From contig NZ_SRLC01000001.1 of NCBI RefSeq assembly GCF_004765605.1, positions 3,080,401 to 3,144,400 on the forward strand: a stretch of 64,000 nucleotides of DNA, given 5' to 3'. Positions 33,387-41,339 of the stretch are shown piece after piece (position 1 is the stretch's first letter; each line of letters starts with the position of its first letter). Both the position numbers and the translations under genes were made by a program. Source of the DNA: Hymenobacter aquaticus. Lineage in GTDB: Bacteria > Bacteroidota > Bacteroidia > Cytophagales > Hymenobacteraceae. The notes under the pieces were generated by a model, which worked only from the letters and a program-made list of their open reading frames with translations, was not told the origin of the DNA and searched no databases.

Positions 33387-34471
33387 ACGATATGCAGGGT
33401 TAAATGTACCCGAAACTCGCCTTCGGGCGCGGCCTCATCCACGTTGAGTGAGTAGCGGCCGGGGTAGAGCAACTCGAGGCGGCGGCGGGTGTTGGCCAGC
33501 CCGATGCCGCTGCCTTCGTCGAGGCTGGTGGCGGAGGCCGGGAATTGGGTGTTTCGCACTTCCAGCTCCAGCACCTGGGCCGAGGGCTGGCGCACGGCCA
33601 CCACAATGCGGCTGGGCTGGGTGGCACTCACGCCGTGCTTAAAGGCATTTTCGACGTAGGGCAGCAAGAGCATGGGCGCCACGGGCACGTCGCGCACGGG
33701 CTCGGGCCAGGTCAGCTCCACCCGCACCCGCTCGGTGAGGCGCAGCTTCATCAGGGCCACGTAGTCCTGCACGAAGGCCAGCTCCTTGCTCAGCAGCGTG
33801 GTTTCGGCGGTGGTGTCGTAGAGCACGTAGCGCATCATGCGCGAGAGGGTGTGAATGGCCTGCTGGGCCGCGCCCGTGTCGATTACCGTCAGGGCGTAGA
33901 TGTTGTTGAGCGTGTTGAAAAAGAAGTGCGGATTGATCTGGGCCTTGAGAAAGGACAGCTCCGAGTTGACTTTCTGCTGCTCCAGTTCCTGGCGGCGCTG
34001 GGCGTCGGCCTGCCACTTCTGCACGGCGGCAACGCTGGTGCTGATGCCCAGCACCAGCAGCGTGGTCAGCAGGCCCATCATGTCGAAGCGGCGGGAGCGG
34101 CCCCGGCCCGGCCCGCCGCCCCGGAAGCCACTGCCAGGCGCGTGCAGGTGCTGGTCCATCAGCTGCTGCAGATTCAGCCACGACTCCATCCCCTGCGAAA
34201 GCAGCATAACCACGGCGGCCGTCAGCAGAATGATGACCACAAACCAGCCCGCGTGCCCGCGAAACAGCAGGCGGGGCACGCTCACGTAGGCCGTCAGGTA
34301 GAACGCACCCACCCACAGGGCAAACACGAAGGCCTGCTTGACCCAGAACTGCGGCGGCACGGAAATGCGCCCCAGCAGCGGGTTGAGCAGCACCAGGCTC
34401 AGGGCAAACAGGCCCCACACCAGCACGTGAATCAGCGGCGTCAGGTAGCGCCGAATCGGGAAAGAGGCCAT
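33383..34471 (-). CDS. LytS-type sensor histidine kinase
   Basis: A 362-residue kinase with four N-terminal membrane helices, no large periplasmic domain, a short coiled coil (about 155-172), and the His_kinase domain with LKAQINPHFFFNTLNN (His182) and a GHKL ATPase ending GSGIGLANTRRRLELLY. The glycine-rich loop at about 114-128 is unusual. It pairs with the overlapping LytTR regulator. Confidence 0.92.
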   Translation of the reverse strand: MASFPIRRYLTPLIHVLVWGLFALSLVLLNPLLGRISVPPQFWVKQAFVFALWVGAFYLTAYVSVPRLLFRGHAGWFVVIILLTAAVVMLLSQGMESWLNLQQLMDQHLHAPGSGFRGGGPGRGRSRRFDMMGLLTTLLVLGISTSVAAVQKWQADAQRRQELEQQKVNSELSFLKAQINPHFFFNTLNNIYALTVIDTGAAQQAIHTLSRMMRYVLYDTTAETTLLSKELAFVQDYVALMKLRLTERVRVELTWPEPVRDVPVAPMLLLPYVENAFKHGVSATQPSRIVVAVRQPSAQVLELEVRNTQFPASATSLDEGSGIGLANTRRRLELLYPGRYSLNVDEAAPEGEFRVHLTLHIV

Positions 34472-34619
34472 GGGCAGAAGTTAAAAAGCTAAACCTAGCG
34501 CAATCCGGGCCCCGGCGGGCGCGAAATGGATTAGCCGCCGCATTGCCTCGACTGGCTTGCCGCTTTCATCGACCAGCCGACGCGGCGACGCGGCCAGCCC
34601 CAGCCTTCTTGCGGCGGCG

Positions 34620-35009
34620 CTACCCAATGGCGCGGCGGCCCCGCAGCTCGTCCAGGCTCCAGATACCGGCCCCGTGGGCGGCAATGAAGAGGAAGATAAA
34701 GCAGAACAGCACGGCCGGCTCGCCCTGGTTGAGCAGCGGCAGCGGGCTTTTCGGGAAATGGGCCATAAAGTAGGCCACCGCCATCTGGCCGCTGGCCAGA
34801 AACGCCGCCCCGCGGGCAAACAGGCCCACGGCAATCAGCAGGCCGCCGACCAGCTCGATGATGCCAGCCACGCCCATCAGGGAACCCAGCTCTACCGTTT
34901 GCCCGTCGCCGGGGAAGCCCAGCAGCTTCTGGCTGCCGTGCAGGGCAAAGAGCAGGCCCGCCACGATGCGCAGCAGGGCAAAGGCGTAGGATGCGTAGGA
35001 TGAATTCAT
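34620..35009 (-). CDS. DoxX family membrane protein
   Basis: A 129-residue protein with four helices. ALLRIVAGLLFALHGSQKLL, GIIELVGGLLIAVGLF and a GEPAVLFCFIFLFIAAHG segment mark the DoxX family, which associates with sulfur or redox stress functions. The ATG at 35009 gives the usual start SYASYAFALLRI. It is monocistronic as far as I see. Confidence 0.88.
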   Translation of the reverse strand: MNSSYASYAFALLRIVAGLLFALHGSQKLLGFPGDGQTVELGSLMGVAGIIELVGGLLIAVGLFARGAAFLASGQMAVAYFMAHFPKSPLPLLNQGEPAVLFCFIFLFIAAHGAGIWSLDELRGRRAIG

Positions 35010-35086
35010 CGTCGTAGGAAAATTTGGTGAAGTTCTGTTTACGCGGCCAAGCCGGTTTTCGGCCATTATGGGCCGTTTTTCGCCCC

Positions 35087-36238
35087 CTAAAAAGCTTCGC
35101 CGATGCTGAAGTAGAACCCCGACGACCCGTCGCGGCCGAAGCCGTAGTCGAAGCGGATGTTGAGCCGGTCGCGGCGGTTGTACTTGAAGCGCAGGCCGGC
35201 CCCACCGGTGGCTTTCAGCTCGTTTTGAGTTAGCTCGGCCACCGTGTTGCCCACCTGGCCCAGGCTGCCGAACACCACCCCGTTGAAGCGCCAGAACAGA
35301 GGCCGGCGCAGCTCGGCCTGCACGGCCAGCAGCTGCCGGTCGCGGTAGCGCCCGTCGTAGTAGCCGCGCAGGACTTTGTCGCCGCCCAGGTTGGCCAGCT
35401 CCCGAAACGGGACGGGCCCGCTCTGAAACTGCCCCAGCAGCTGGGTGGCCAGAATCGTTTTGCTGGTTTTGCTCAGGGGCTGAAAGTGGCGGGCGTCGAG
35501 CAGGAAGCGGCTGAAGCGGTAGTCGCTGCCCAGCGCGGCCCCGTTGAACAAGGCCGACAGTTCCAGGTAGTTGCCCCGGAAGGTGCTTAGGATATTGTCG
35601 CGCCCGTCGTAGAGCAGCGTGGGCCCCAGGCCCGACACCAGGCTGTTTTGCCGGTACTCCCGCTCGGGCCGTTGCAGCAGCAGGCTGGGCCGCTCGGTGG
35701 GCGTGCCCTCGGCAATATCCTGGTTTACGTGCACGTCGCGCAGGTTGGTCAGGCGGTATTGCAGGCCGGCAAACAGGTTGCGGCGCACCTGCCGCAGCAC
35801 CCGCTGGTTGTAAACCAACACCTTGTATTCGATAACCGACTTGTCGGCGCGGCTGGTGTTGGGCCCGAAGCCGTAGTAGTTGATGGGAAACTTATAGTAG
35901 TAGCTCAGCTCGCCCGCCACCAGAAACCGTTCCCCGGCCGTGAAGACGTTGTGGTTGAGCTGCACTAGGCTCTGGTTGTTCTGGGTGCGCCAGGCCAGCA
36001 GCCGCGCATTCGATTTGCGCACCGTCGTATCCTGCCCGAAGCGCCACACCGGCAGCACGGCCAGGCCGTAGCCAATCCCGGTTTCGGGCTGGGAAAACAC
36101 AATCGGGAAGGGCAGAAAGCTGGGCTTTTCGGCCTTGGCCGGTTCCGCGGCCGGGGCCTCGGCAACCGGCGCGGCCGTTTGGCCATAGGCGCGCGTCGCC
36201 AGAAAGCTGCCGAGCAGCAGAAGGTACAAAAGACGCAT
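35087..36238 (-). CDS. Omp85-like outer-membrane barrel without POTRA domains
   Basis: A 383-residue protein with a signal peptide (RAYGQ) and a barrel of the bacterial surface antigen (BamA/TamA) type: GIGYGLAVLPVW near the N-terminus, VLRGYYDGRYRDRQLLAVQAE and a C-terminal GGAGLRFKYNRRDRLNIRFD followed by a terminal Phe. No POTRA domains precede the barrel, so it is unlikely to be BamA itself. It is a paralogue of the next gene, sharing WRFGQDTTVRKSNARL. Confidence 0.82.
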   Translation of the reverse strand: MRLLYLLLLGSFLATRAYGQTAAPVAEAPAAEPAKAEKPSFLPFPIVFSQPETGIGYGLAVLPVWRFGQDTTVRKSNARLLAWRTQNNQSLVQLNHNVFTAGERFLVAGELSYYYKFPINYYGFGPNTSRADKSVIEYKVLVYNQRVLRQVRRNLFAGLQYRLTNLRDVHVNQDIAEGTPTERPSLLLQRPEREYRQNSLVSGLGPTLLYDGRDNILSTFRGNYLELSALFNGAALGSDYRFSRFLLDARHFQPLSKTSKTILATQLLGQFQSGPVPFRELANLGGDKVLRGYYDGRYRDRQLLAVQAELRRPLFWRFNGVVFGSLGQVGNTVAELTQNELKATGGAGLRFKYNRRDRLNIRFDYGFGRDGSSGFYFSIGEAF

Positions 36239-36317
36239 GCGGGAGAATAGAGCGGTGGGGTTATTGCCAAATAAGCAATAAAATATCCTATTCCCCGCAC
36301 GGCCCATAAACACAGCC

Positions 36318-36359
36318 GGCCCCGTGGCTTCCAGCTGTTCAGCTGGAAGCCACGGGGCC
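36318..36359. terminator. 19-bp perfect hairpin between the two barrel genes
   Basis: Arms 36318-36336 and 36341-36359 pair perfectly over a four-base loop (GTTC). It lies after the stop of the upstream paralogue on the minus strand. No T run follows, so it may be a hairpin repeat rather than a classical terminator. Confidence 0.65.
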
Positions 36360-36394
36360 GGAAAAAGGCGTTTTGAGGCCGCCGAATAAGAAAG

Positions 36395-37597
36395 TTAGAA
36401 GGCCTCCCCTACCGCGAAGTAGATGCTCGGGGCCGTATCGGTGCCGCCCGCGTAGTCGAGGCGGATGTTGAGCCGGTCGCGGCGGTTGAAGCGGAAGCGC
36501 AATCCGGCCCCGCCGGCCAGCTTGGTGTCGCGCAGGCTGTACTCACCCACTTTGTCGCCGACCTGCCCGGCGCCCAGGAAGGCGGCCCCGTCGATGCGCC
36601 AGAACAGGCGCTGGCGGATTTCGGCCTGCGTGGTCATCATCTGCCGGCCCCGGAACCGGGATTCGTAGAGGCCGCGCATCAGGCCGGCGTTGTTGTAGAG
36701 TGAGCCGCCAATGTTGGCCCCAATGCCCGCCAGCTCCCGGAACGGGACACTACCGGCGTGAAACTGCCCCAGGTATTGCAGGGCCAGAATGGTTTTGTTG
36801 GAGCCCAGCAGCGGCCGGAAGTAGCGCAAATCCAACTGGTAGCGCTGAAACTTGTAGTCACTGCCCAGGCCCTTGGTCATGAACAGGGCGTGGGCATCGA
36901 GGTAGATACCGCGGTAGGTAGCCAGCACGTTGTCGCGGCCTTCGTAGAGCACCGAGGGGCCGATGCCCGACACCAGGCCGCCGCTCTGCTCCTGGGCGGG
37001 CAGCTGCCGAAACAGGCTGGGCCGCGTCTCACTGATGTCCTCAATGACCCGCACCTTGGTAGTATTGGTGAGGCGGTAGCGCACCCCGGCGTAGAGGTTG
37101 TGGGCCGTAATGCGGGGCATCACCTTCTCATCAAACACGAACAGCTTGTAGCCAATCGTCGATTCGTCGCTGGATTTGGTGGCGTTGCCCAGCCCGTAGT
37201 AGAAGAACGACAGGTCGTACTGGCTTAGCTCGCCGGCCAGGTAGAACTTCTCGTCGGGGGTAAAAATGGTGTGGGTGAGCTGGATGGTGCTCTGCTTTTT
37301 CTGGGTGTACCAGGCAATCAGGCGGGCGTTAGACTTGCGCACGGTGGTATCCTGGCCGAAGCGCCATACCGGCAGAATGGCCCCGCCGTAGCCGAACCCG
37401 GTTTCCTGCTGGTAAAACAGCACCGGCACCGGAATAAAGTTGGGCTTGTCTTCCTTGCTGGTCACGGTGGGCGCGAGCGAAGCGCCGGTAGCGGCGGGAG
37501 CCTCGGGCAGGGCAATGTCGGGAATAACGGGGGCCGTTTGGGCGCGGGCAGCGCCGGCCAGCAGCAACGAGGCCAGCGCAGGGTACAGGAAACGCAT
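36395..37597 (-). CDS. Omp85-like outer-membrane barrel, paralogue
   Basis: A 400-residue protein with signal peptide (GAARAQ) and the same short Omp85-type barrel as its neighbour: GFGYGGAILPVWRFGQDTTV, RGLYESRFRGRQMMTTQAEI and GGAGLRFRFNRRDRLNIRLD, ending in Phe. Tandem duplication is likely. No POTRA domains. The role is unknown. Confidence 0.82.
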   Translation of the reverse strand: MRFLYPALASLLLAGAARAQTAPVIPDIALPEAPAATGASLAPTVTSKEDKPNFIPVPVLFYQQETGFGYGGAILPVWRFGQDTTVRKSNARLIAWYTQKKQSTIQLTHTIFTPDEKFYLAGELSQYDLSFFYYGLGNATKSSDESTIGYKLFVFDEKVMPRITAHNLYAGVRYRLTNTTKVRVIEDISETRPSLFRQLPAQEQSGGLVSGIGPSVLYEGRDNVLATYRGIYLDAHALFMTKGLGSDYKFQRYQLDLRYFRPLLGSNKTILALQYLGQFHAGSVPFRELAGIGANIGGSLYNNAGLMRGLYESRFRGRQMMTTQAEIRQRLFWRIDGAAFLGAGQVGDKVGEYSLRDTKLAGGAGLRFRFNRRDRLNIRLDYAGGTDTAPSIYFAVGEAF

Positions 37598-37692
37598 AAA
37601 AAGGGGTTGGGGCAAGGAACAGAATACGCCGGAGCTGAGCCGTACGGTTCAGCTGCGCTTTCTCTCCTAACGCAAGGCTTGGCCCTACGGTT

Positions 37693-38604
37693 TTAGCCCC
37701 AGGCGGCCAGGATCATCGACAGCACCCCAGTGAGCATAATCCACTTGCACCAGGCGCTGAGGCGGGCGAAGTGGTGACGCCGGTCAGCGCGGACCAGGTA
37801 GCGGCCCATTCCCAGGCTGGGCAGCAGCACCGTGATGAGCAGCCAGCTGCTCAGCGTCCAGTTGCCGCTTTGCCAGCTGTGCCAGGCCCCGCCCGCCACC
37901 AGCAGCACCAGGCACAGCAGAAAAAACCCAATGGCCCACTTGGTACGGGCCACGCCCCACACGATGGGCAGCGTATGGCAGTCGTGCTCGGCGTCGCCGC
38001 GCATGTCTTCCACGTCCTTCACGATTTCGCGCACCACCGTCAGCAGAAAAGCCGCCAGGGCATACACCCACACCGGGGTGGTGCCGGTGCGCAGCTGCAG
38101 CTCGGGTAATAGCACCAGGGCGGCCGTGAGCAGGGCAATGCTGAGGTTGCCCACCAGCGGCAGCCGCTTGAAGCGGGCCGAGTAGCCCCAGAGCAGCAGC
38201 GCCGAGCCCAGGTTTACCGCGCCCAGCACCGGCGACAGCACGCCGGCCAGCCCCACGCCCACGCCCGACAGCACCAAGTGGGCCAGCATGGCGTGGCGCC
38301 GGTTGATTACGCGGCCCACCACCAGACGGTCGGGCCGGTTGATAACGTCAATCTTGACGTCGTAATAATCATTGATAATATAGCCGGCGGCGGCAATGCT
38401 CAGGGCCGCGACCAGCAGCAGCACGAAGCCCGCCGACAGCAGCGCGGCGCGCGGCGCCTCGGGCCGCAGCAAGCAGCTCTGCACCAAGGCCAGCGTCAGG
38501 GCCATGATGAGCAGGTTGGGGAAGCGGATCAGGCGCAGCAACGACGGCCAGCCGCCCGGCCCGGCCGAAGCCGCCGCTACCTGCCCGGAAGATGAACGCG
38601 CCAT
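37693..38604 (-). CDS. UbiA prenyltransferase, geranylgeranylglycerol-phosphate type
   Basis: A 303-residue polytopic enzyme with the two Asp-rich motifs: NDYYDVKID (78-86, NDxxDxxxD) and DVEDMRGDAEHD. FCB-group bacteria carry homologues of archaeal di-geranylgeranylglyceryl phosphate synthase in this family, and the sequence style fits; ubiquinone- or menaquinone-type roles remain possible. It has no operon neighbour within 100 bases. Confidence 0.8.
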   Translation of the reverse strand: MARSSSGQVAAASAGPGGWPSLLRLIRFPNLLIMALTLALVQSCLLRPEAPRAALLSAGFVLLLVAALSIAAAGYIINDYYDVKIDVINRPDRLVVGRVINRRHAMLAHLVLSGVGVGLAGVLSPVLGAVNLGSALLLWGYSARFKRLPLVGNLSIALLTAALVLLPELQLRTGTTPVWVYALAAFLLTVVREIVKDVEDMRGDAEHDCHTLPIVWGVARTKWAIGFFLLCLVLLVAGGAWHSWQSGNWTLSSWLLITVLLPSLGMGRYLVRADRRHHFARLSAWCKWIMLTGVLSMILAAWG

Positions 38605-38658
38605 AGATTGAACGAAAACCAGCTACTACCCTGCCGGCCCGGCTTCGGCCGGGCCGCA

Positions 38659-38690
38659 AAAAGAAAGCCTCCCCCTGAAGGAGAGGCTTT
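38659..38690 (-). terminator. Terminator of the cold-shock gene
   Basis: AAAGCCTC pairs with GAGGCTTT around a C/G-rich inner part; on the minus strand a TTTCTTTTT tail follows. Confidence 0.8.
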
Positions 38691-38723
38691 CCGAAAAGCA
38701 AAAAACCTATTTGGCCGGAAGGC

Positions 38724-38918
38724 CTACAGTTTCTTTACGTTTACCGCATTCACACCCTTGCGGCCTTCCTGCGTGTCAAACTCCACGCGGTCATTCTGTT
38801 GGATCTGGCCCCCGTTAAGGCCGGTTACATGGACGAAGAAGTCTTCCTTCGTGCCATCTTCTGTAATGAAGCCGTAGCCCTTCGACTCATTATAGAATTT
38901 TACGGTTCCTGTTTTCAT
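38724..38918 (-). CDS. Cold-shock DNA/RNA-binding protein
   Basis: A 64-residue CSD protein, the normal size. RNP1 (KGYGFITE) and RNP2 (DFFVHV) are intact. Such proteins bind single-stranded RNA and DNA and act as RNA chaperones. The ATG at 38918 gives the standard MKTGTVKFYNESKG start. The 5' leader is AT-rich, as in other cold-shock genes. Confidence 0.96.
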   Translation of the reverse strand: MKTGTVKFYNESKGYGFITEDGTKEDFFVHVTGLNGGQIQQNDRVEFDTQEGRKGVNAVNVKKL

Positions 38919-39041
38919 GTAAAAAATGAAATTAATGAATGGATGATTGGGTAAATATAAAGGGATTTTAGAAAACCACAACCAGGGTTTGGGGCCCCTG
39001 ACGCCAGATATTTACCGGCAATGGCCTAAGGCTGAGCTTGC

Positions 39042-39548
39042 TTAGTACCAGGTTTTCTGGGCCTTCATGACGGCCTCCACCAGCTCGCGCACGGCGCCGT
39101 GCCCACCCGGCAGGGCGGCTTTGTAGTTGCAGATTTGCTGCACATCGGCGGCGGCATCGGTGGGGCAGGCAGCCACGGCGCAGCGGCGCATCACCTCGAT
39201 ATCGGGCATGTCGTCGCCCATGTAGGCAATGTGGGCCGGGTCGAGGCGGTAGGTGTTGATGTAGTTGTTGAAGATCTTCATCTTGTCGGCCACGCCCAGG
39301 TAGATGTCGTGCACGTCCAGCGACTCGAGGCGGCGCCGCACGCCCTCTTCCTCGCGCCCCGAAATGACGATAACCCGGTAGCCGCGGGCCAGCGCGTGCC
39401 GGATGGCGTACCCGTCGCGGATGTGGAAGGCGCGGGCCTGCTCGCCGGAGTTCAGCGCCAGCAGGGTGCCGTCGGTCAGCACGCCGTCGACGTCGAAGAT
39501 AAAGGCCTTAATGGCGGCCAGATCGGGGCCGGTACCGGTGCTACTCAT
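39042..39548 (-). CDS. kdsC: HAD-family 3-deoxy-D-manno-octulosonate 8-phosphate phosphatase (KdsC-like)
   Basis: A 168-residue C0-type HAD phosphatase without cap domain. The nucleophile motif FIFDVDGVLTDG (D18, D20), the SGR motif (VISGREEEG) and the GDDMPDIEVM motif match KdsC, which makes Kdo for lipopolysaccharide. The N-terminal start at 39548 fits the family. KdsC proteins work as tetramers; YrbI-like relatives are the alternative. Confidence 0.9.
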   Translation of the reverse strand: MSSTGTGPDLAAIKAFIFDVDGVLTDGTLLALNSGEQARAFHIRDGYAIRHALARGYRVIVISGREEEGVRRRLESLDVHDIYLGVADKMKIFNNYINTYRLDPAHIAYMGDDMPDIEVMRRCAVAACPTDAAADVQQICNYKAALPGGHGAVRELVEAVMKAQKTWY

Positions 39549-39588
39549 ACTGAAACCGCGAAATGAAAAAGCAAAGCCAACGCGGCGC

Positions 39589-39828
39589 TTAGTTTTGGTT
39601 GTCGCGCCACTCGTACACCCACTTGGCCTGAATCTGCTCCAGGTGGCCTTCGTTGGCCTGCTCGCGGGTACCCACGAAGTTGGGCAGGGTCAGCACCCAC
39701 TCCAGCAGGTCGGTGAAGCGGATGCGGTAGATTTTGGCTTCATCAAACTCATTCCCGAACTTTTCATAGAGGGCCATAGCAATGTCCTCGTGGTCGTTCC
39801 AGTGAATGGGGAGTTCAAAATGAGTCAT
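39589..39828 (-). CDS. iscX: Fe-S cluster assembly protein IscX
   Basis: A 79-residue acidic protein matching IscX/YfhJ: IHWNDHEDIAMALYEKF, a middle IRFTDLLEWVLTLPNF and a C-terminal LEQIQAKWVYEW. IscX regulates IscS activity in Fe-S assembly. It follows a ferredoxin gene on the same strand across an AT-rich inverted repeat, an arrangement seen elsewhere in isc clusters. Confidence 0.92.
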   Translation of the reverse strand: MTHFELPIHWNDHEDIAMALYEKFGNEFDEAKIYRIRFTDLLEWVLTLPNFVGTREQANEGHLEQIQAKWVYEWRDNQN

Positions 39829-39832
39829 CGGA

Positions 39833-39922
39833 TTAATGTGCGAATGTGGAGAATATGCTAATGAAAAAGCAGGTGGCTGTAATGGCCTTAGCACATCAGC
39901 ACATTAATCATTAGCACATTAA
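39833..39922. repeat. AT-rich inverted repeat between ferredoxin and iscX
   Basis: Imperfect arms at 39833-39863 and 39886-39922 are made of ATGTGCTA-like units. The right arm begins with CCTTAGCACATCAGCACATT, an exact copy of 25388-25407. The element lies five bases after the ferredoxin stop and four bases before the iscX start. Confidence 0.85.
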
Positions 39923-39927
39923 AAAAA

Positions 39928-40257
39928 CTAGTGTCCCAGAAATTCCTGGCGGGGAATCAGGATGACGATGTCTTCGTTGCCCTGCATCACGCACTGGCAA
40001 CCCAGGCGCGAGTTGATGCGCGGATTGACGGCGCGGTCGATGAAGTCCTCTTCCTTGTCACTGATTTCGGGCAGGTCATTTTCACCTTTCAGCACGTAGA
40101 CATGGCAGGTGCTACAGCCGCAGACGCCGCCGCAGTTGTGCTGCAAATGAATTCCATTGTTCAGGGCCACGTCGAGCACCGATTCGCCTTCCGCCGCTAC
40201 GTGCGTCTGGTCGGGCTGGCCGTCTTGAAACTGGAAGGTAATATTTACGGCTTTCAC
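39928..40257 (-). CDS. fdx: Adrenodoxin-type [2Fe-2S] ferredoxin (Isc-type)
   Basis: A 109-residue ferredoxin with cluster cysteines 42, 48, 51 and 87 (CX5CX2C...C), plus extra C46 and C89. The next gene, iscX, suggests a role in Fe-S cluster assembly. The start is GTG at 40257 (VKAVNITFQF). An upstream ATG is excluded because a TACCTTTG promoter box lies at 40291-40298, where the longer frame would begin. Confidence 0.92.
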   Translation of the reverse strand: MKAVNITFQFQDGQPDQTHVAAEGESVLDVALNNGIHLQHNCGGVCGCSTCHVYVLKGENDLPEISDKEEDFIDRAVNPRINSRLGCQCVMQGNEDIVILIPRQEFLGH

Positions 40258-40290
40258 GGAATAGAAACTTGAGCGGAGCAGAATTTGGGG

Positions 40291-40298
40291 CAAAGGTA
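40291..40298 (-). promoter_or_regulatory. Candidate -7 promoter box of fdx-iscX
   Basis: On the minus strand the sequence reads TACCTTTG, exactly TAnnTTTG, 34 bases upstream of the GTG start of fdx. Confidence 0.6.
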
Positions 40299-40315
40299 CG
40301 CACCCCGGTTCGTAA

Positions 40316-41149
40316 TTAAAGCCGCGGAGGCTCCTGCTTGTTTGCCCCCGCCCCCATTTGCTGCTCCTGAATGCTGGCTGTTAGCTGCTTATAAATCTGT
40401 TGCCAGCCCGGGTGGGGTGCCAACATGGCCTGGTGTCGGGCCAGCGTGGCCGCGTCGTGGCGCACGGCCGGGCCGGTTTGCACCGTGAAAGGCGGCTGGT
40501 CCAGGGCCTTCTGCACCGTTTCCTGAATCAGGGGGGCCAGCAGGGCAAACGGCAGCGCGGCTTCCTGCAACAGCGCGTGCCCGATGCCCAGCAGATGGTT
40601 GGTGAAGTTGCAGGCAAATACGGCCGCCACGTGCAGCGTCTGCCGCTGGGGCGTGGCCACTACTTCCACCACCTGGCTCAGACTGCGGGCCACCTGCAGC
40701 AGCCCTTGCTGGTCGGCAGCCGTGGCCGCTTCCACGCACAGCGGCACCGTAGGCCAGTCGATCTGGCGGCCCGCGCTGAACGTCTGCAGCGGATACAGCA
40801 CCCCGCCCCGCAGCCCGGCCACTGCGTCGAAGACGCTGAGGGGCAGCGCCCCGGCCGTGTGCACCACCAAGGCCGCCGCCGGAAACCGGGCCGCCGCCAG
40901 CACGCCCGCCACGGCCCCATCGGGCACACAGATAATATAGAGGCCGGCCGGGGGCAGCGTGGTCAGATCCAGGCTGGTGGTGGGCAACGCGCCGGGAATC
41001 TCGGCGGCCAGGGCCGCCGCCGAGGCCGGCGTGCGGCTCCATACGTGCGTCAGGGTGTGGCCGGCCCGCGCCAGGGCCGGCCCGAGGTGGCGGGCCACCT
41101 GACCGGCACCCAACAGGATAATCTGCCGACGAATAGAGGGTTGGCTCAT
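40316..41149 (-). CDS. DUF2520 Rossmann-fold protein
   Basis: A 277-residue protein. The N-terminal Rossmann domain starts with IILLGAGQVARHLGPAL (GxGxxG) and carries YIICVPDGAV. The helical C-terminal domain includes HVAAVFACNFTNHLL. It belongs with DUF2520/F420-dependent-type oxidoreductase-like proteins, often near kdsC in Bacteroidota. The substrate is unknown. Confidence 0.85.
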   Translation of the reverse strand: MSQPSIRRQIILLGAGQVARHLGPALARAGHTLTHVWSRTPASAAALAAEIPGALPTTSLDLTTLPPAGLYIICVPDGAVAGVLAAARFPAAALVVHTAGALPLSVFDAVAGLRGGVLYPLQTFSAGRQIDWPTVPLCVEAATAADQQGLLQVARSLSQVVEVVATPQRQTLHVAAVFACNFTNHLLGIGHALLQEAALPFALLAPLIQETVQKALDQPPFTVQTGPAVRHDAATLARHQAMLAPHPGWQQIYKQLTASIQEQQMGAGANKQEPPRL

Positions 41150-41339
41150 GTCAGAATGCGGAGCGTGAGAATTCGGGCGAAAAGTACGCAGCCCGCCGGC
41201 TTTCTTTTTTTACTTCTGTTTTTCAGTGTTTTTTTAGCACCTTGTACTCGCGAAACTTCCGGGCTGCTCAACCGGAACGGCAGTTGTCGCTTCCACAGTA
41301 ATTTTTCCTCCTCTTTTTTCCTTACCAACCCATTTCCTT

